In this document: in pieces, positions 4,895-11,359 of the stretch
How the letters are laid out: every line of letters starts with the position of its first letter
Position numbering within the stretch: the stretch's first letter is position 1
Origin: an uncultured Oscillospiraceae bacterium
GTDB lineage: Bacteria > Bacillota > Clostridia > Oscillospirales > Oscillospiraceae
Direction of reading: 5' to 3'
DNA length: 64,000 nucleotides
Assembly (NCBI GenBank): GCA_934631005.1
Contig: CAKTXA010000002.1
Coordinates: 1 to 64,000 of the forward strand
Position numbers and translations under genes: made by a program
The notes under the pieces: generated by a model
Told to the model about the DNA's origin: nothing
Database searches by the model: none
Seen by the model: the letters and a program-made list of their open reading frames with translations, nothing else

Positions 4895-6265
4895 ATGTGT
4901 TCTGCTCGCCGCGTTCTCTCTTTTGCGCTCGTATTTGTAGCGCTTGCCGCCTGTGTTATCCCTGCTCTTACGCCGCCAGCGCGGGCAGTTGCCGTTGTTG
5001 ACGACGCCATTGTCATTGGTGTCGGTCTGATGTTCGCCGGTCTGACCGGCATTACCTTCAGCCGCTCCGATCACGCTGTGTCCGCTATCCAAAAATTCCT
5101 GACCGACTGTGCCGATGTTGCCCAGCAGATCGCTGCGCTCGCCGCCGAAAGCGTGCAGGACGGGATATTCAAGTTCACCGCCACCAACAAACTGATCTAT
5201 GCCACCATCGTGGCGGCCATGCAGGGGTATTTTACGAGTACAGAGGGCACTGGTAGTTTGAGTTTGGGCGCGTCGTTTATGCCGCTATATTATTCGAATT
5301 ATAGTGATTGTAAAAAAGCTGATATTCGTTTCAAAATTGGTTCTTTGCCGAATTTTATTGTGAAGTGTTCTAACGGCGATGTACTTTCATTTGTTTTGAG
5401 CACATCTTCTGACGGTAGGCTTTTCTATAGGGTTTATGTTAATGATGAGTTGTCTCCTTCTGGTTTAAGTTTTACCACTTTTACGGTTGCATTTGATTTT
5501 TTTGATGTTGGTGGCTCTTTACTTATTGGAGAACATGTTGTCACTTCAACATCTTCCTATATTTCATGGGCACAGGTTAAGGGTTATTCTTGGGCGTTTT
5601 CTCGTGATACGTTGGTCTCTATGCAAATTGTCGGCGATAACATCACCTACCTCCAAGATGCCACCGTCGATGGCACATCCGCTCTTTCACAATTTGAGCA
5701 GCTGCCCGAGCCGGAGCCAGACCCGGATGATGATGACAAGCCGGTCGAGGTACCGTTCGTCCCGCTGCCGATCCCGAACGAGCTGGAAACAGCCCGCCGT
5801 GGTCTGAATCAGGACGCAGACGGAAACCCGCTGACAGACGCACAGGGTAACCCGTTAACGGACGCAAATGGTAACCCACTGACGCAGGCAAAGCCCGGTA
5901 TCGTTCCGTCTGAACGGATCGGCACTCTTACTGACGCGATCTCTCAGGCAAAGACAGACACACCCACGCCGGATAATCCGAATGATAACCCGGATGATGA
6001 GCGCACAAAGCGGCACGACGCAGACTGGCAGAACTTGTTTCCGTTCTGTATCCCGTTCGATCTGATCGAGTTTCTCGGTGTGCTGGCCGCCGATCCTGTC
6101 GCGCCGAAATTCGACTGGCGTATCTACGCGCCCAACGTCGTAGATTATACGCTGGAAATAGATCTTTCACCCTTTGACAGCGTGGCGAAGATCTGCCGGA
6201 CGATGGAGCTGCTTGCATTCTGCATCGGTCTGATCCTCATTACCAGAAATATAATCAGGGGGTAA
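4895..6265 (+). CDS. Adsorption protein, pIII-like (456 aa)
   Basis: Signal peptide at about residues 1-30 (RRVLSFALVFVALAACV... to ARA). An N-terminal helical segment is followed by a beta-rich domain (about 110-250), a Pro/Asp/Glu linker (EPEPDPDDDD), three GNPLTDA repeats (about 308-330), another linker, and a C-terminal domain ending in a membrane helix (LLAFCIGLILITRNIIRG). This N-distal receptor domain, flexible linkers and C-terminal anchor match the inovirus attachment protein. Bases about 5220-5640 are far richer in A and T than the rest, suggesting a swapped host-recognition module. The ATG at 4895 has GGAGG at proper distance; an ATG at 4889 abuts it. Confidence 0.78.
   Translation: MCSARRVLSFALVFVALAACVIPALTPPARAVAVVDDAIVIGVGLMFAGLTGITFSRSDHAVSAIQKFLTDCADVAQQIAALAAESVQDGIFKFTATNKLIYATIVAAMQGYFTSTEGTGSLSLGASFMPLYYSNYSDCKKADIRFKIGSLPNFIVKCSNGDVLSFVLSTSSDGRLFYRVYVNDELSPSGLSFTTFTVAFDFFDVGGSLLIGEHVVTSTSSYISWAQVKGYSWAFSRDTLVSMQIVGDNITYLQDATVDGTSALSQFEQLPEPEPDPDDDDKPVEVPFVPLPIPNELETARRGLNQDADGNPLTDAQGNPLTDANGNPLTQAKPGIVPSERIGTLTDAISQAKTDTPTPDNPNDNPDDERTKRHDADWQNLFPFCIPFDLIEFLGVLAADPVAPKFDWRIYAPNVVDYTLEIDLSPFDSVAKICRTMELLAFCIGLILITRNIIRG
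5813..5884 (+). repeat. Three 24-bp tandem repeats in the adsorption gene
   Basis: Units at 5813-5836, 5837-5860 and 5861-5884 each encode DAxGNPLT. They form a flexible linker, and copy number could vary by slippage. Confidence 0.85.
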
Positions 6266-6268
6266 CGC

Positions 6269-6502
6269 ATGGATACTTTGTTCAATAAGCTCGTGGATTT
6301 TTTGCCCGGCTGTCCGTTTCGGACGTTTCTGGACGAGTTCGCCGCCCTGCCGTTTCTTGGGTATCTGAATTGGTTCATTCCCGTAGGACGCTGCGTGCAG
6401 ATCGGCGCTGCATGGCTTGCCGCGATCGCGGTTTTCTATGCGATCCAGTTCTTGATCAAGCAGATCGGTAACCTCACCTCTGGCGGGATCAGCACGCTAT
6501 GA
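6269..6502 (+). CDS. pVI-like inner-membrane phage protein (77 aa)
   Basis: Begins four bases after the adsorption gene, behind AGGGGGT. A partly hydrophobic N-terminal half (LVDFLPGCPFRTFLDEF) is followed by a clear membrane segment (about residues 46-66, GAAWLAAIAVFYAIQFLI). The order adsorption protein, small membrane protein, Zot ATPase equals pIII-pVI-pI of filamentous phages, so this is the likely pVI equivalent that releases virions with pIII. Its stop overlaps the next start (ATGA). The role is inferred from order. Confidence 0.75.
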   Translation: MDTLFNKLVDFLPGCPFRTFLDEFAALPFLGYLNWFIPVGRCVQIGAAWLAAIAVFYAIQFLIKQIGNLTSGGISTL

Positions 6503-7107
6503 TCTATCTGTACAGCGGTACGCCCGGCTCTGGCAAGAGCCTGCATACAGCGCAGGTGCTTTATTGGCAGCTCTACAAGGGACTACCCGCGATCTGCAAC
6601 TTTGACTTCGCCGTGGAGCGGATCAGGAGAAAGAAAAAGGGCCAGTTCGTCTTTCTTGCGAATGACGAGCTGACGCCTGGGCAACTGATTCAGTTTTCGC
6701 AGGATTATTTCTCCGAGCATCCGTTCCGCGAGGGACGTATCCTGCTGGTGCTCGACGAGTGTCAGCTCCTGTTCAACGCCCGCGAGTGGGATGCGAAGGG
6801 GCGCAAGGAATGGCTCTCGTTCTTCACGCAGCACCGCAAGTATGGCTATGACGTGATCCTCGTTGCGCAGTTTGACCGCATGATCGACAGACAGATACGC
6901 AGTCTGATAGAATACGAGCAGGTACATCGGAAGGTATCGAACTTCGGCGTCTGGGGCAAGCTCTTCTCCCTATTCTCTCTGGGCAAGCTCTTTGTTGCCG
7001 TCAAGGTCTGGTATCCCATGAAGGAACGCGTCGGCGCGGAGTTCTTCAAGGCAAACAAGCGGTACTATTCGCTGTATGATACCTATAAGCATTTTGAGAA
7101 GCAATGA
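6499..7107 (+). CDS. Zot-family assembly ATPase, pI-like (202 aa)
   Basis: Virion assembly motor of filamentous phages. Walker A is GTPGSGKS (residues 7-14) and Walker B is ILLVLDEC (81-88), followed by the family-typical QLLFNARE and a QHRKYGYDVILVAQ sensor stretch. Gram-negative Zot/pI proteins are usually longer, with a membrane helix and an outer domain that contacts the secretin; here the protein ends soon after the ATPase domain with no obvious membrane helix. That fits a monoderm host and the absence of a secretin gene. The family name comes from the cholera phage protein and does not imply a toxin. Confidence 0.9.
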   Translation: MIYLYSGTPGSGKSLHTAQVLYWQLYKGLPAICNFDFAVERIRRKKKGQFVFLANDELTPGQLIQFSQDYFSEHPFREGRILLVLDECQLLFNAREWDAKGRKEWLSFFTQHRKYGYDVILVAQFDRMIDRQIRSLIEYEQVHRKVSNFGVWGKLFSLFSLGKLFVAVKVWYPMKERVGAEFFKANKRYYSLYDTYKHFEKQ

Positions 7108-7235
7108 TTTCATCATACGGTATTGTTGTTGAAGTTGGGGATAAAGACGTGGAACAAAACGGTTCATTTTGTTGCGTTGTGAAAGGGCTAATGAAAAAGG
7201 CTGTTGTACAGCCCTTCCCCAACGTCGGCATTTAA
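7104..7235 (+). CDS. Possible 43-aa frame crossing the right attachment site
   Basis: Begins in an ATGA overlap with the Zot stop (MISSYGIVVEVGDKDVEQNG...) and runs through the attR repeat into host DNA before stopping. In the circular phage genome the first 25 codons would join a different 3' part from beyond 1283. The overlap suggests translation, but length and lack of family make it weak. It may be a real small phage protein interrupted by integration. Confidence 0.3.
   Translation: MISSYGIVVEVGDKDVEQNGSFCCVVKGLMKKAVVQPFPNVGI
7148..7178. other. Prophage right end, dif-like half site (attR)
   Basis: The right arm TTTTGTTGCGTT (7167-7178) is identical to the left site. The inward arm is degenerate (cgtggAACAAAA, 7148-7159), leaving a 7-base centre. 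Joining the outer halves of both ends recreates a perfect palindrome, as expected if the phage inserted into a symmetric host dif-like site and carries an imperfect one. Confidence 0.6.
7183..7216. terminator. Hairpin beside attR
   Basis: AAGGGCT (7183-7189) pairs with AGCCCTT (7210-7216); an alternative inner stem is GGCTGT-tgt-ACAGCC (7199-7213). It lies immediately right of attR and may be a terminator or part of the fold between the two dif-like sites. Confidence 0.4.
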
Positions 7236-7252
7236 GGAATTTTTCGATTCAA

Positions 7253-7282
7253 GCCTCAACAAAATATTTGTTTTGTAGCATT
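7253..7282. other. Second degenerate dif-like site
   Basis: Left arm GCCTCAACAAAA matches the attL arm at 9 of 12 positions; the centre is TATTTG; right arm TTTTGTAGCATT matches at 10 of 12. It lies about 75 bp right of attR in the 440-bp gap (7108-7547). It may be a scar of another integration or an accessory recombinase site. Confidence 0.5.
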
Positions 7283-7397
7283 CGCTCGTCTGAATGATCG
7301 AATACTCATCAAGCCATTGGCATCATCACTATTTTTAGATACTGACTGCCGGAGGTTTGCAAAACGTTCGCTGAAAAGACGGCTTATTATTTGGGGA

Positions 7398-7430
7398 CAG
7401 CCCGCAGGTACTGCTGGGCTGCTATTTTAT
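7398..7430 (+). terminator. Terminator-like hairpin upstream of pfkA
   Basis: CAGCCC (7398-7403) pairs with GGGCTG (7416-7421) with an inner CAG/CTG, followed by CTATTTTATT. It may insulate pfkA from phage transcription. The rest of 7283-7486 shows no gene. Confidence 0.5.
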
Positions 7431-7486
7431 TCCCCCCATGGCCCCTTCCCTGCCGCAAAGTTTTTGAAAAATTTACACATTCCTTC

Positions 7487-7515
7487 TTTACAGCGCGCGG
7501 CGGTGGGGATAGAAT
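7487..7515 (+). promoter_or_regulatory. pfkA promoter
   Basis: TTTACA (7487-7492), 17-bp spacer, TAGAAT (7510-7515), 32 bp before the pfkA ATG. Confidence 0.65.
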
Positions 7516-7547
7516 GGTAGCGAATTATACAGGAAGGAGCTTCTACT

Positions 7548-8537
7548 ATGGCTCAGGATTTGAAAGTCAAACGGATCGGTGTGCTGACCTCCGGCGGTGA
7601 CGCACCGGGGATGAACGCGGCGATCCGCTCCGTGGTGCGCGCGGCCACCTTCCGCGGTATTGAGTGCATCGGCATTCGCCGCGGCTACAACGGCCTGATC
7701 AGCGGCGATTTTGTTCAGCTCAGCGCCGAGAATGTGGCGCACATCATCAACCGCGGCGGCACGATGCTCTACACGGCGCGCAGTGAGGAATTCCGCACGC
7801 TGGAGGGCCAGCAGAAGGCAGCGGCCACCTGCAAGCTGCTGGGGCTGGACGGCATCGTCGCCATCGGCGGTGACGGCTCGTTCCGCGGCCTTGTGGAGCT
7901 GAGCAAGCAGGGCGTGAGCGTGGTGGGCGTCCCGGCGACGATCGACAACGACATCGTCTGCACCGACTACACCATCGGCTATGACACCGCGGCCAACACC
8001 GCCGTGGAGGCCATCGACCGCCTGCGTGACACGATGCAGTCGCACGAGCGCTGCTCGGTCGTGGAGGTCATGGGCCGCAACGCCGGGCATCTGGCGCTGT
8101 ATGTGGGCCTGGCCACCGGCGCAACGGCCGTTCTGGTGCCGGAAAAGGGCGTGGATTTTGAAAAGGACGTCATTGAGCGTATCCGCGCGGCGAGACTCGC
8201 CGGCAACACGCACTTTATGATCATCGTGGCCGAGGGCGCGGGCAGCGCCATCGAGATCGGCAAGGGCATCCACGAGGAGCTGGGGCTCGATCCCCGTGTG
8301 ACCATTCTGGGCCATATCCAGCGCGGCGGCACGCCGTCGGCGCGCGACCGCGTGATGGCCACGCGCATGGGCTACCACGCCGTGCAGGCGCTGGCCGAGG
8401 GCAAGACCAACCGTGTCATCTGCGCGCAGCAGGGCAAGATGGTGGACATCGACATCCTCGAGGGCCTTTCGATGAAAAAGACCATCAGCGAGCAGCAGTA
8501 TGAGGTGCTCGAAGCGATGACCGGCATTGACAGCTGA
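7548..8537 (+). CDS. pfkA: ATP-dependent 6-phosphofructokinase
   Basis: Phosphorylates fructose 6-phosphate to the 1,6-bisphosphate, the committed step of glycolysis, in the cytoplasm. At 329 aa it has the length of bacterial PfkA. Motifs: TSGGDAPGMNAAIR (ATP loop), IGGDGSFRG, PATIDNDI with the catalytic Asp, GYDTA, MGRNAGHLAL, and GHIQRGGTPSARDR. Gly rather than Asp after GGD, and no Lys in PxTIDND, point to ATP rather than pyrophosphate as donor. GGAAGGAG precedes the ATG. It is monocistronic, with its own promoter and a strong terminator directly after the stop. Confidence 0.97.
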   Translation: MAQDLKVKRIGVLTSGGDAPGMNAAIRSVVRAATFRGIECIGIRRGYNGLISGDFVQLSAENVAHIINRGGTMLYTARSEEFRTLEGQQKAAATCKLLGLDGIVAIGGDGSFRGLVELSKQGVSVVGVPATIDNDIVCTDYTIGYDTAANTAVEAIDRLRDTMQSHERCSVVEVMGRNAGHLALYVGLATGATAVLVPEKGVDFEKDVIERIRAARLAGNTHFMIIVAEGAGSAIEIGKGIHEELGLDPRVTILGHIQRGGTPSARDRVMATRMGYHAVQALAEGKTNRVICAQQGKMVDIDILEGLSMKKTISEQQYEVLEAMTGIDS

Positions 8538-8538
8538 G

Positions 8539-8570
8539 GAGTGTTTCAAAAATTTATTTTTGAAACACTC
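8539..8570 (+). terminator. pfkA terminator
   Basis: A perfect 14-bp stem GAGTGTTTCAAAAA / TTTTTGAAACACTC with loop TTTA, beginning one base after the stop codon. Confidence 0.8.
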
Positions 8571-8709
8571 TCAAACGAGAACCGCTCCGCTGGGTTCTCG
8601 TTTGAAAAGGCTTGCAGCCTGCGCGCGCATAATTTTTGCGCAGGCGCAAAAATTCCACACTCGCAGCCTGAGCAGTATTTTTGCCGACGCGCATGTCGCC
8701 GGCAAAAAT
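8571..8709. repeat. Stack of palindromes after pfkA
   Basis: Successive hairpins: TCAAACGAGAACC (8571-8583) with its inverse at 8593-8605; AATTTTTGCG...CGCAAAAATT near 8631-8654; and TTTTTGCCG...CGGCAAAAA near 8679-8709. No open frame is convincing in 8571-8795. It looks like a multi-hairpin intergenic element. Confidence 0.55.
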
Positions 8710-8795
8710 GATTCAAATTACTTTCGCCGCTGCGGCGGCGAAACTCTGCGAGGCTTTCGTGCCGCTCCCCTTTCGGCTGATGAAAATAATAGAAA

Positions 8796-8823
8796 CCCCG
8801 GCAGTTCATTGGAACTGCCGGGG
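8796..8823. terminator. Bidirectional terminator, xerD end
   Basis: A perfect 12-bp stem CCCCGGCAGTTC / GAACTGCCGGGG with loop ATTG. T-rich bases follow on the plus strand (ATCTTTT) and TTTCTATTATTTTC on the minus. Confidence 0.8.
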
Positions 8824-8828
8824 ATCTT

Positions 8829-9710
8829 TTATGCCTTTGGATGGTATTTGTTGTAGACCGCCTTGAGGTTTTGTTTGACGAGCTGGGCGTAGACCTGGGT
8901 GGAGGAAATGTCGCTGTGACCGAGCATCTCCTGAATGGCGTGCAGATCGGCGCCGTTTTCCAACAGGTGTGCGGCAAAGCTGTGCCGCAGGGTGTGCGGC
9001 GTGATGTCCTTGTCGATCTGCGCCTTTTCCTGATAGAACTTGATGATCTTCCAGAAGCCCTGACGGCTCATGCGCTCACCGGAGACATTGACGAACAGCG
9101 ACTGCTCGGTGGGCGTGGCGATCATCTTGGGACGGATGTTGGTCATGTAGTCGTGCAGCACCTGCACCGCCTCGCTGTAAAGCGGGATGATGCGCATTTT
9201 GCCACCGCCCTCACAGCGGATAAAGCCGCCGGAGATGCTGACATCGTCCACATTCAGGCCGATGAGCTCACTCACGCGGATGCCGGTGGCATAGAGCACC
9301 TCCAGCATGGCCTTGTCGCGGCAGCCCTTCATGTCACCGCGCTTCGGCTGCTGCAGCAGCAGCTCGACCTCTTTACCGGTGAGGATCTGCGGCAGCTTCT
9401 TTTCCGCCTTTTCGAGCTTGATGTTCGTGACGGGGTTGACGTCGATCTCGTCCTCGCTCAGGGCGAATATGTACAGGCTTTTGAGCGACGCCAGGGAGCG
9501 CGAGATGGTCGCCGGGGACTTGCCCTGATCGCGCAGCCAGTTCATATAGTCTGCCACGGTCTGCTGCGTGGCGTCAAGGACCTCCACGCCGACGCTCAGC
9601 AAATATGACGCATACTGACGGATGTCGCGCATATACGACGAGACCGTATTATCCGATGCGTGTTTGACATGAATGAGATACGATTCATATCGGCTGATGA
9701 TGTTGGCCAT
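8829..9710 (-). CDS. xerD: Tyrosine recombinase XerD (293 aa)
   Basis: Acts with a XerC partner at dif to resolve chromosome dimers. The length equals classical XerD. The N-terminal core-binding domain (about 1-90) is followed by the catalytic domain with Arg in ATGIRVSEL, Lys in GGGKMRIIPL, HTLRHSFA, LGHSDISSTQ and the nucleophile in VYAQL. The start MANIISRYES has AAGGA seven bases upstream; an upstream extension of the frame lacks a ribosome site. It lies 1.6 kb from the inovirus prophage and 7.7 kb from a second Xer-like gene, so both potential host recombinases flank the phage. It is placed as XerD by length and motif spacing; the XerC/XerD distinction is not certain. Confidence 0.88.
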   Translation of the reverse strand: MANIISRYESYLIHVKHASDNTVSSYMRDIRQYASYLLSVGVEVLDATQQTVADYMNWLRDQGKSPATISRSLASLKSLYIFALSEDEIDVNPVTNIKLEKAEKKLPQILTGKEVELLLQQPKRGDMKGCRDKAMLEVLYATGIRVSELIGLNVDDVSISGGFIRCEGGGKMRIIPLYSEAVQVLHDYMTNIRPKMIATPTEQSLFVNVSGERMSRQGFWKIIKFYQEKAQIDKDITPHTLRHSFAAHLLENGADLHAIQEMLGHSDISSTQVYAQLVKQNLKAVYNKYHPKA

Positions 9711-9959
9711 TGGGGTGTCCTTCCAAAAAAGCAAATGATCCGGCAAAAACAGCATCCTGCGCTTTTCTGCAAAAACGCAGGAATGACGGCACAATATCTT
9801 GTACCCTGCAGCAGCCTTTGGCCGGACCGCTGCGGAAAAATGCTCCGAAAATGCCGGGTGCTTGCCCTATCATCCCACACAGCGTGTGGAACACGGCAGG
9901 CGTAAACGCCGGCCGCCCGGGATTATCGCTACCAACATCTTCTTACGGGAGCCTTGTTA

Positions 9960-10145
9960 ATATAACGCAAAACGACTGAAATAGCAAGGGAAATCGGAAT
10001 ATTTTCTAAAATTTGTTGGTTATGTCAAAGTATTATGTTAATTACATTATGTAAATTTAGCAACGAGCGGCGCGCTGCGGGCGCTGCTAAGGCGTCTCTA
10101 GCCACCACATCTGGTGTAGGCGCTTTGCGCAGCACGCTAAATACT
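9960..10145. other. AT-rich segment with dif-like half and structured DNA
   Basis: The 511-bp gap 9711-10221 has no convincing gene. About 9960-10060 is strongly AT-rich against GC-rich surroundings; TTATGTAAATT (10047-10057) is close to the conserved XerD half of Bacillus dif, but the other half is poor. From 10056 a run of small stems is closed by TTTAGC (10056) with GCTAAA (10136), and AAATATCA...TGATATTT follows near 10167-10192. A small RNA or recombination site is possible; neither is shown. Confidence 0.35.
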
Positions 10146-10221
10146 GCATTTTGCAGGATTTGATTCATAAATATCAAGTACGTAAATGATATTTACCCAT
10201 CTGCAATATGCAGGATGTCCT

Positions 10222-10626
10222 TCATCTTCTGCGGCGGGCATAGGGGCGCTTTTTGCGCATCGTCAGCAGGCAGCCCACCGCGGATGCCGGGAGCGCGACG
10301 ATCAGTGTCACCGGCACGCCGGACGCCTCGTGCGGAAAGAGGATCAGCGAGAGCACAAACAGCAGGGCCAGCACGCATGCCGCCGGGAGCATGGCATACA
10401 GCAGCTTCTTTTCCCCGGCCTGCCGCGCCGCGTGCGCGCCCGCGATCAGCGCCGCAAGCCCCAGCGCGGCCGCTGACGCCGCGGAAACGGCGGTCTGCGG
10501 CAGGATGCCGCCCATCACGAGCGCCGCGCACAGCGCGCACAGAACCGCCGTGAGCACGATCAGCAGCAGCACGCTGCGCGCAAGCCCTCTCCCCTGCCCG
10601 ACCGGTTTTGATCTTGTCCGTTTCAT
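10222..10626 (-). CDS. TIGR04086-type membrane protein (134 aa)
   Basis: Four hydrophobic segments separated by short polar turns (RSVLLLIVLTAVLCALCAAL; TAVSAASAAALGLAALIAGA; LLYAMLPAACVLALLFVLSLI; VPVTLIVALPASAVGCLL) and a very basic C-terminus. Four-helix architecture and position after yajC fit the TIGR04086/DUF3792 family, whose function is unknown. The second ATG is chosen because GGAGG lies seven bases before it, whereas the first ATG abuts it. It is the last gene of the queA-tgt-yajC cluster, 196 bp after yajC with a hairpin between, so it may be only partly cotranscribed. Confidence 0.8.
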   Translation of the reverse strand: MKRTRSKPVGQGRGLARSVLLLIVLTAVLCALCAALVMGGILPQTAVSAASAAALGLAALIAGAHAARQAGEKKLLYAMLPAACVLALLFVLSLILFPHEASGVPVTLIVALPASAVGCLLTMRKKRPYARRRR

Positions 10627-10779
10627 GGTCATTCCTCCTTTTCGGTCTCAGTCTATTCCCGTCCGCGCGGCGGTATGACAAGCCCTCCCGGCAAAAGAAA
10701 ACCGGGTGGAGCTTTTCACCCTTCCCGGCCCTATCATATCAATTTACCCTCTCCGACGAAGCAGGGCCTTACATAGCAA

Positions 10780-10812
10780 TTTGCCCCCTCCGGCTCCGCC
10801 GGAGGGGGCAAA
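10780..10812. terminator. yajC terminator hairpin
   Basis: A perfect 15-bp stem TTTGCCCCCTCCGGC / GCCGGAGGGGGCAAA with loop TCC, eleven bases past the yajC stop. Confidence 0.75.
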
Positions 10813-10822
10813 CGCTTCTTCA

Positions 10823-11218
10823 TTATTTGGACTTCTTCGCCTTTTTCTCGGCTTCCTTTTTGGCGCGCTCTTCCTTGCGCGCGGCGAGGGCGGCCTGCTT
10901 CTGCTTGGCAGCTTCCTTCTCCGCGGTGTTGTTGGTGGAGACGGCGAACTTCGCAAACTCGATGCGCACGCGGTCGGCGCTGGTCTCGAGCACGAGGGAG
11001 TCTTCCTTGACGCTGACAACGTCGCCGATGACGCCGCCAATGGTGGTGATGTTATCGCCGACCTTCAGCGAGTTGCGCATCTGCTGCGCTTCCTTCTTGC
11101 GCTTGTTCTCGGGGCGGATCATAAAGAAATAGAACACGGCGATCAGGACGACGAACATCAGGATCGTGCTGCCGCCGGTGGCTGCGGCACCCGTGCCGCT
11201 GGACAGGAACAGATTCAT
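10823..11218 (-). CDS. yajC: YajC, Sec translocon accessory subunit (131 aa)
   Basis: Small membrane partner of SecDF/SecYEG in protein export. A short outside N-terminus is followed by one helix (about residues 18-35, TILMFVVLIAVFYFFMIRP), the family hallmark MIRPENKRKKE, and a cytoplasmic beta domain (LKVGDNITTIGGVIGDVVSVKED). The C-terminal about 40 residues are a Lys/Ala/Glu-rich helix, longer than in many YajC proteins. Association with tgt and queA is a widespread bacterial arrangement. It has its own consensus promoter at 11294-11322. Confidence 0.95.
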   Translation of the reverse strand: MNLFLSSGTGAAATGGSTILMFVVLIAVFYFFMIRPENKRKKEAQQMRNSLKVGDNITTIGGVIGDVVSVKEDSLVLETSADRVRIEFAKFAVSTNNTAEKEAAKQKQAALAARKEERAKKEAEKKAKKSK

Positions 11219-11293
11219 TGCGATTCCTCCGTAATTTTAGTTTCGGAGCGATCGCCCCGAAATAAACCGCTTTGCGGTTTACTGAACTTTTTC

Positions 11294-11322
11294 ATTATAA
11301 CGGGATACTGAAGATAATGCAA
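11294..11322 (-). promoter_or_regulatory. yajC promoter
   Basis: Minus strand TTGCAT (11317-11322), 17-bp spacer, TATAAT (11294-11299). A small hairpin (AAACCGC-aaa-GCGGTTT, about 11264-11280) lies in the resulting leader. Confidence 0.75.
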
Positions 11323-11359
11323 GCCATTCGCGAAAATTTTGGCAAAATTCTTTGATGCG

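Larger units (their letters stand above)
1271..7178 (+). mobile_element. Inovirus (filamentous phage) prophage, about 5.9 kb
   Basis: Bounded by the 13-bp direct repeat ATTTTGTTGCGTT (1271-1283, 7166-7178). Contents in order: repeat-rich noncoding DNA, small membrane protein and repressor on minus, then a compact plus operon of ssDNA-binding candidate, coiled-coil protein, HUH initiator, membrane proteins, major-coat-like peptide, terminator, adsorption-like protein, pVI-like protein and Zot ATPase. HUH initiator plus Zot ATPase plus a one-helix coat peptide is the hallmark set of inoviruses. Order and size match filamentous phages, and the terminator directly after the coat gene recalls the Ff genome. 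No secretin (pIV) is encoded. All frames look open, so the element may be active, but that is untested. Confidence 0.88.

Noticed and set aside
6499..7107. Toxin function suggested by the name zonula occludens toxin
   Set aside because: The sequence is an assembly ATPase of phage type lacking the outer domain from which the toxin activity was described.
7317..7600. Small frames between the prophage and pfkA
   Set aside because: No ribosome site or domain, and they overlap a terminator-like hairpin and the pfkA promoter.
8571..8709. Transposon ends after pfkA
   Set aside because: Stems are short, unrelated to each other and not paired across a distance; no transposase. Kept only as a palindrome stack.
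7310..9710. Diversity-generating retroelement acting on the AT-rich adsorption module
   Set aside because: No reverse transcriptase and no template copy of the variable region occur near the phage.
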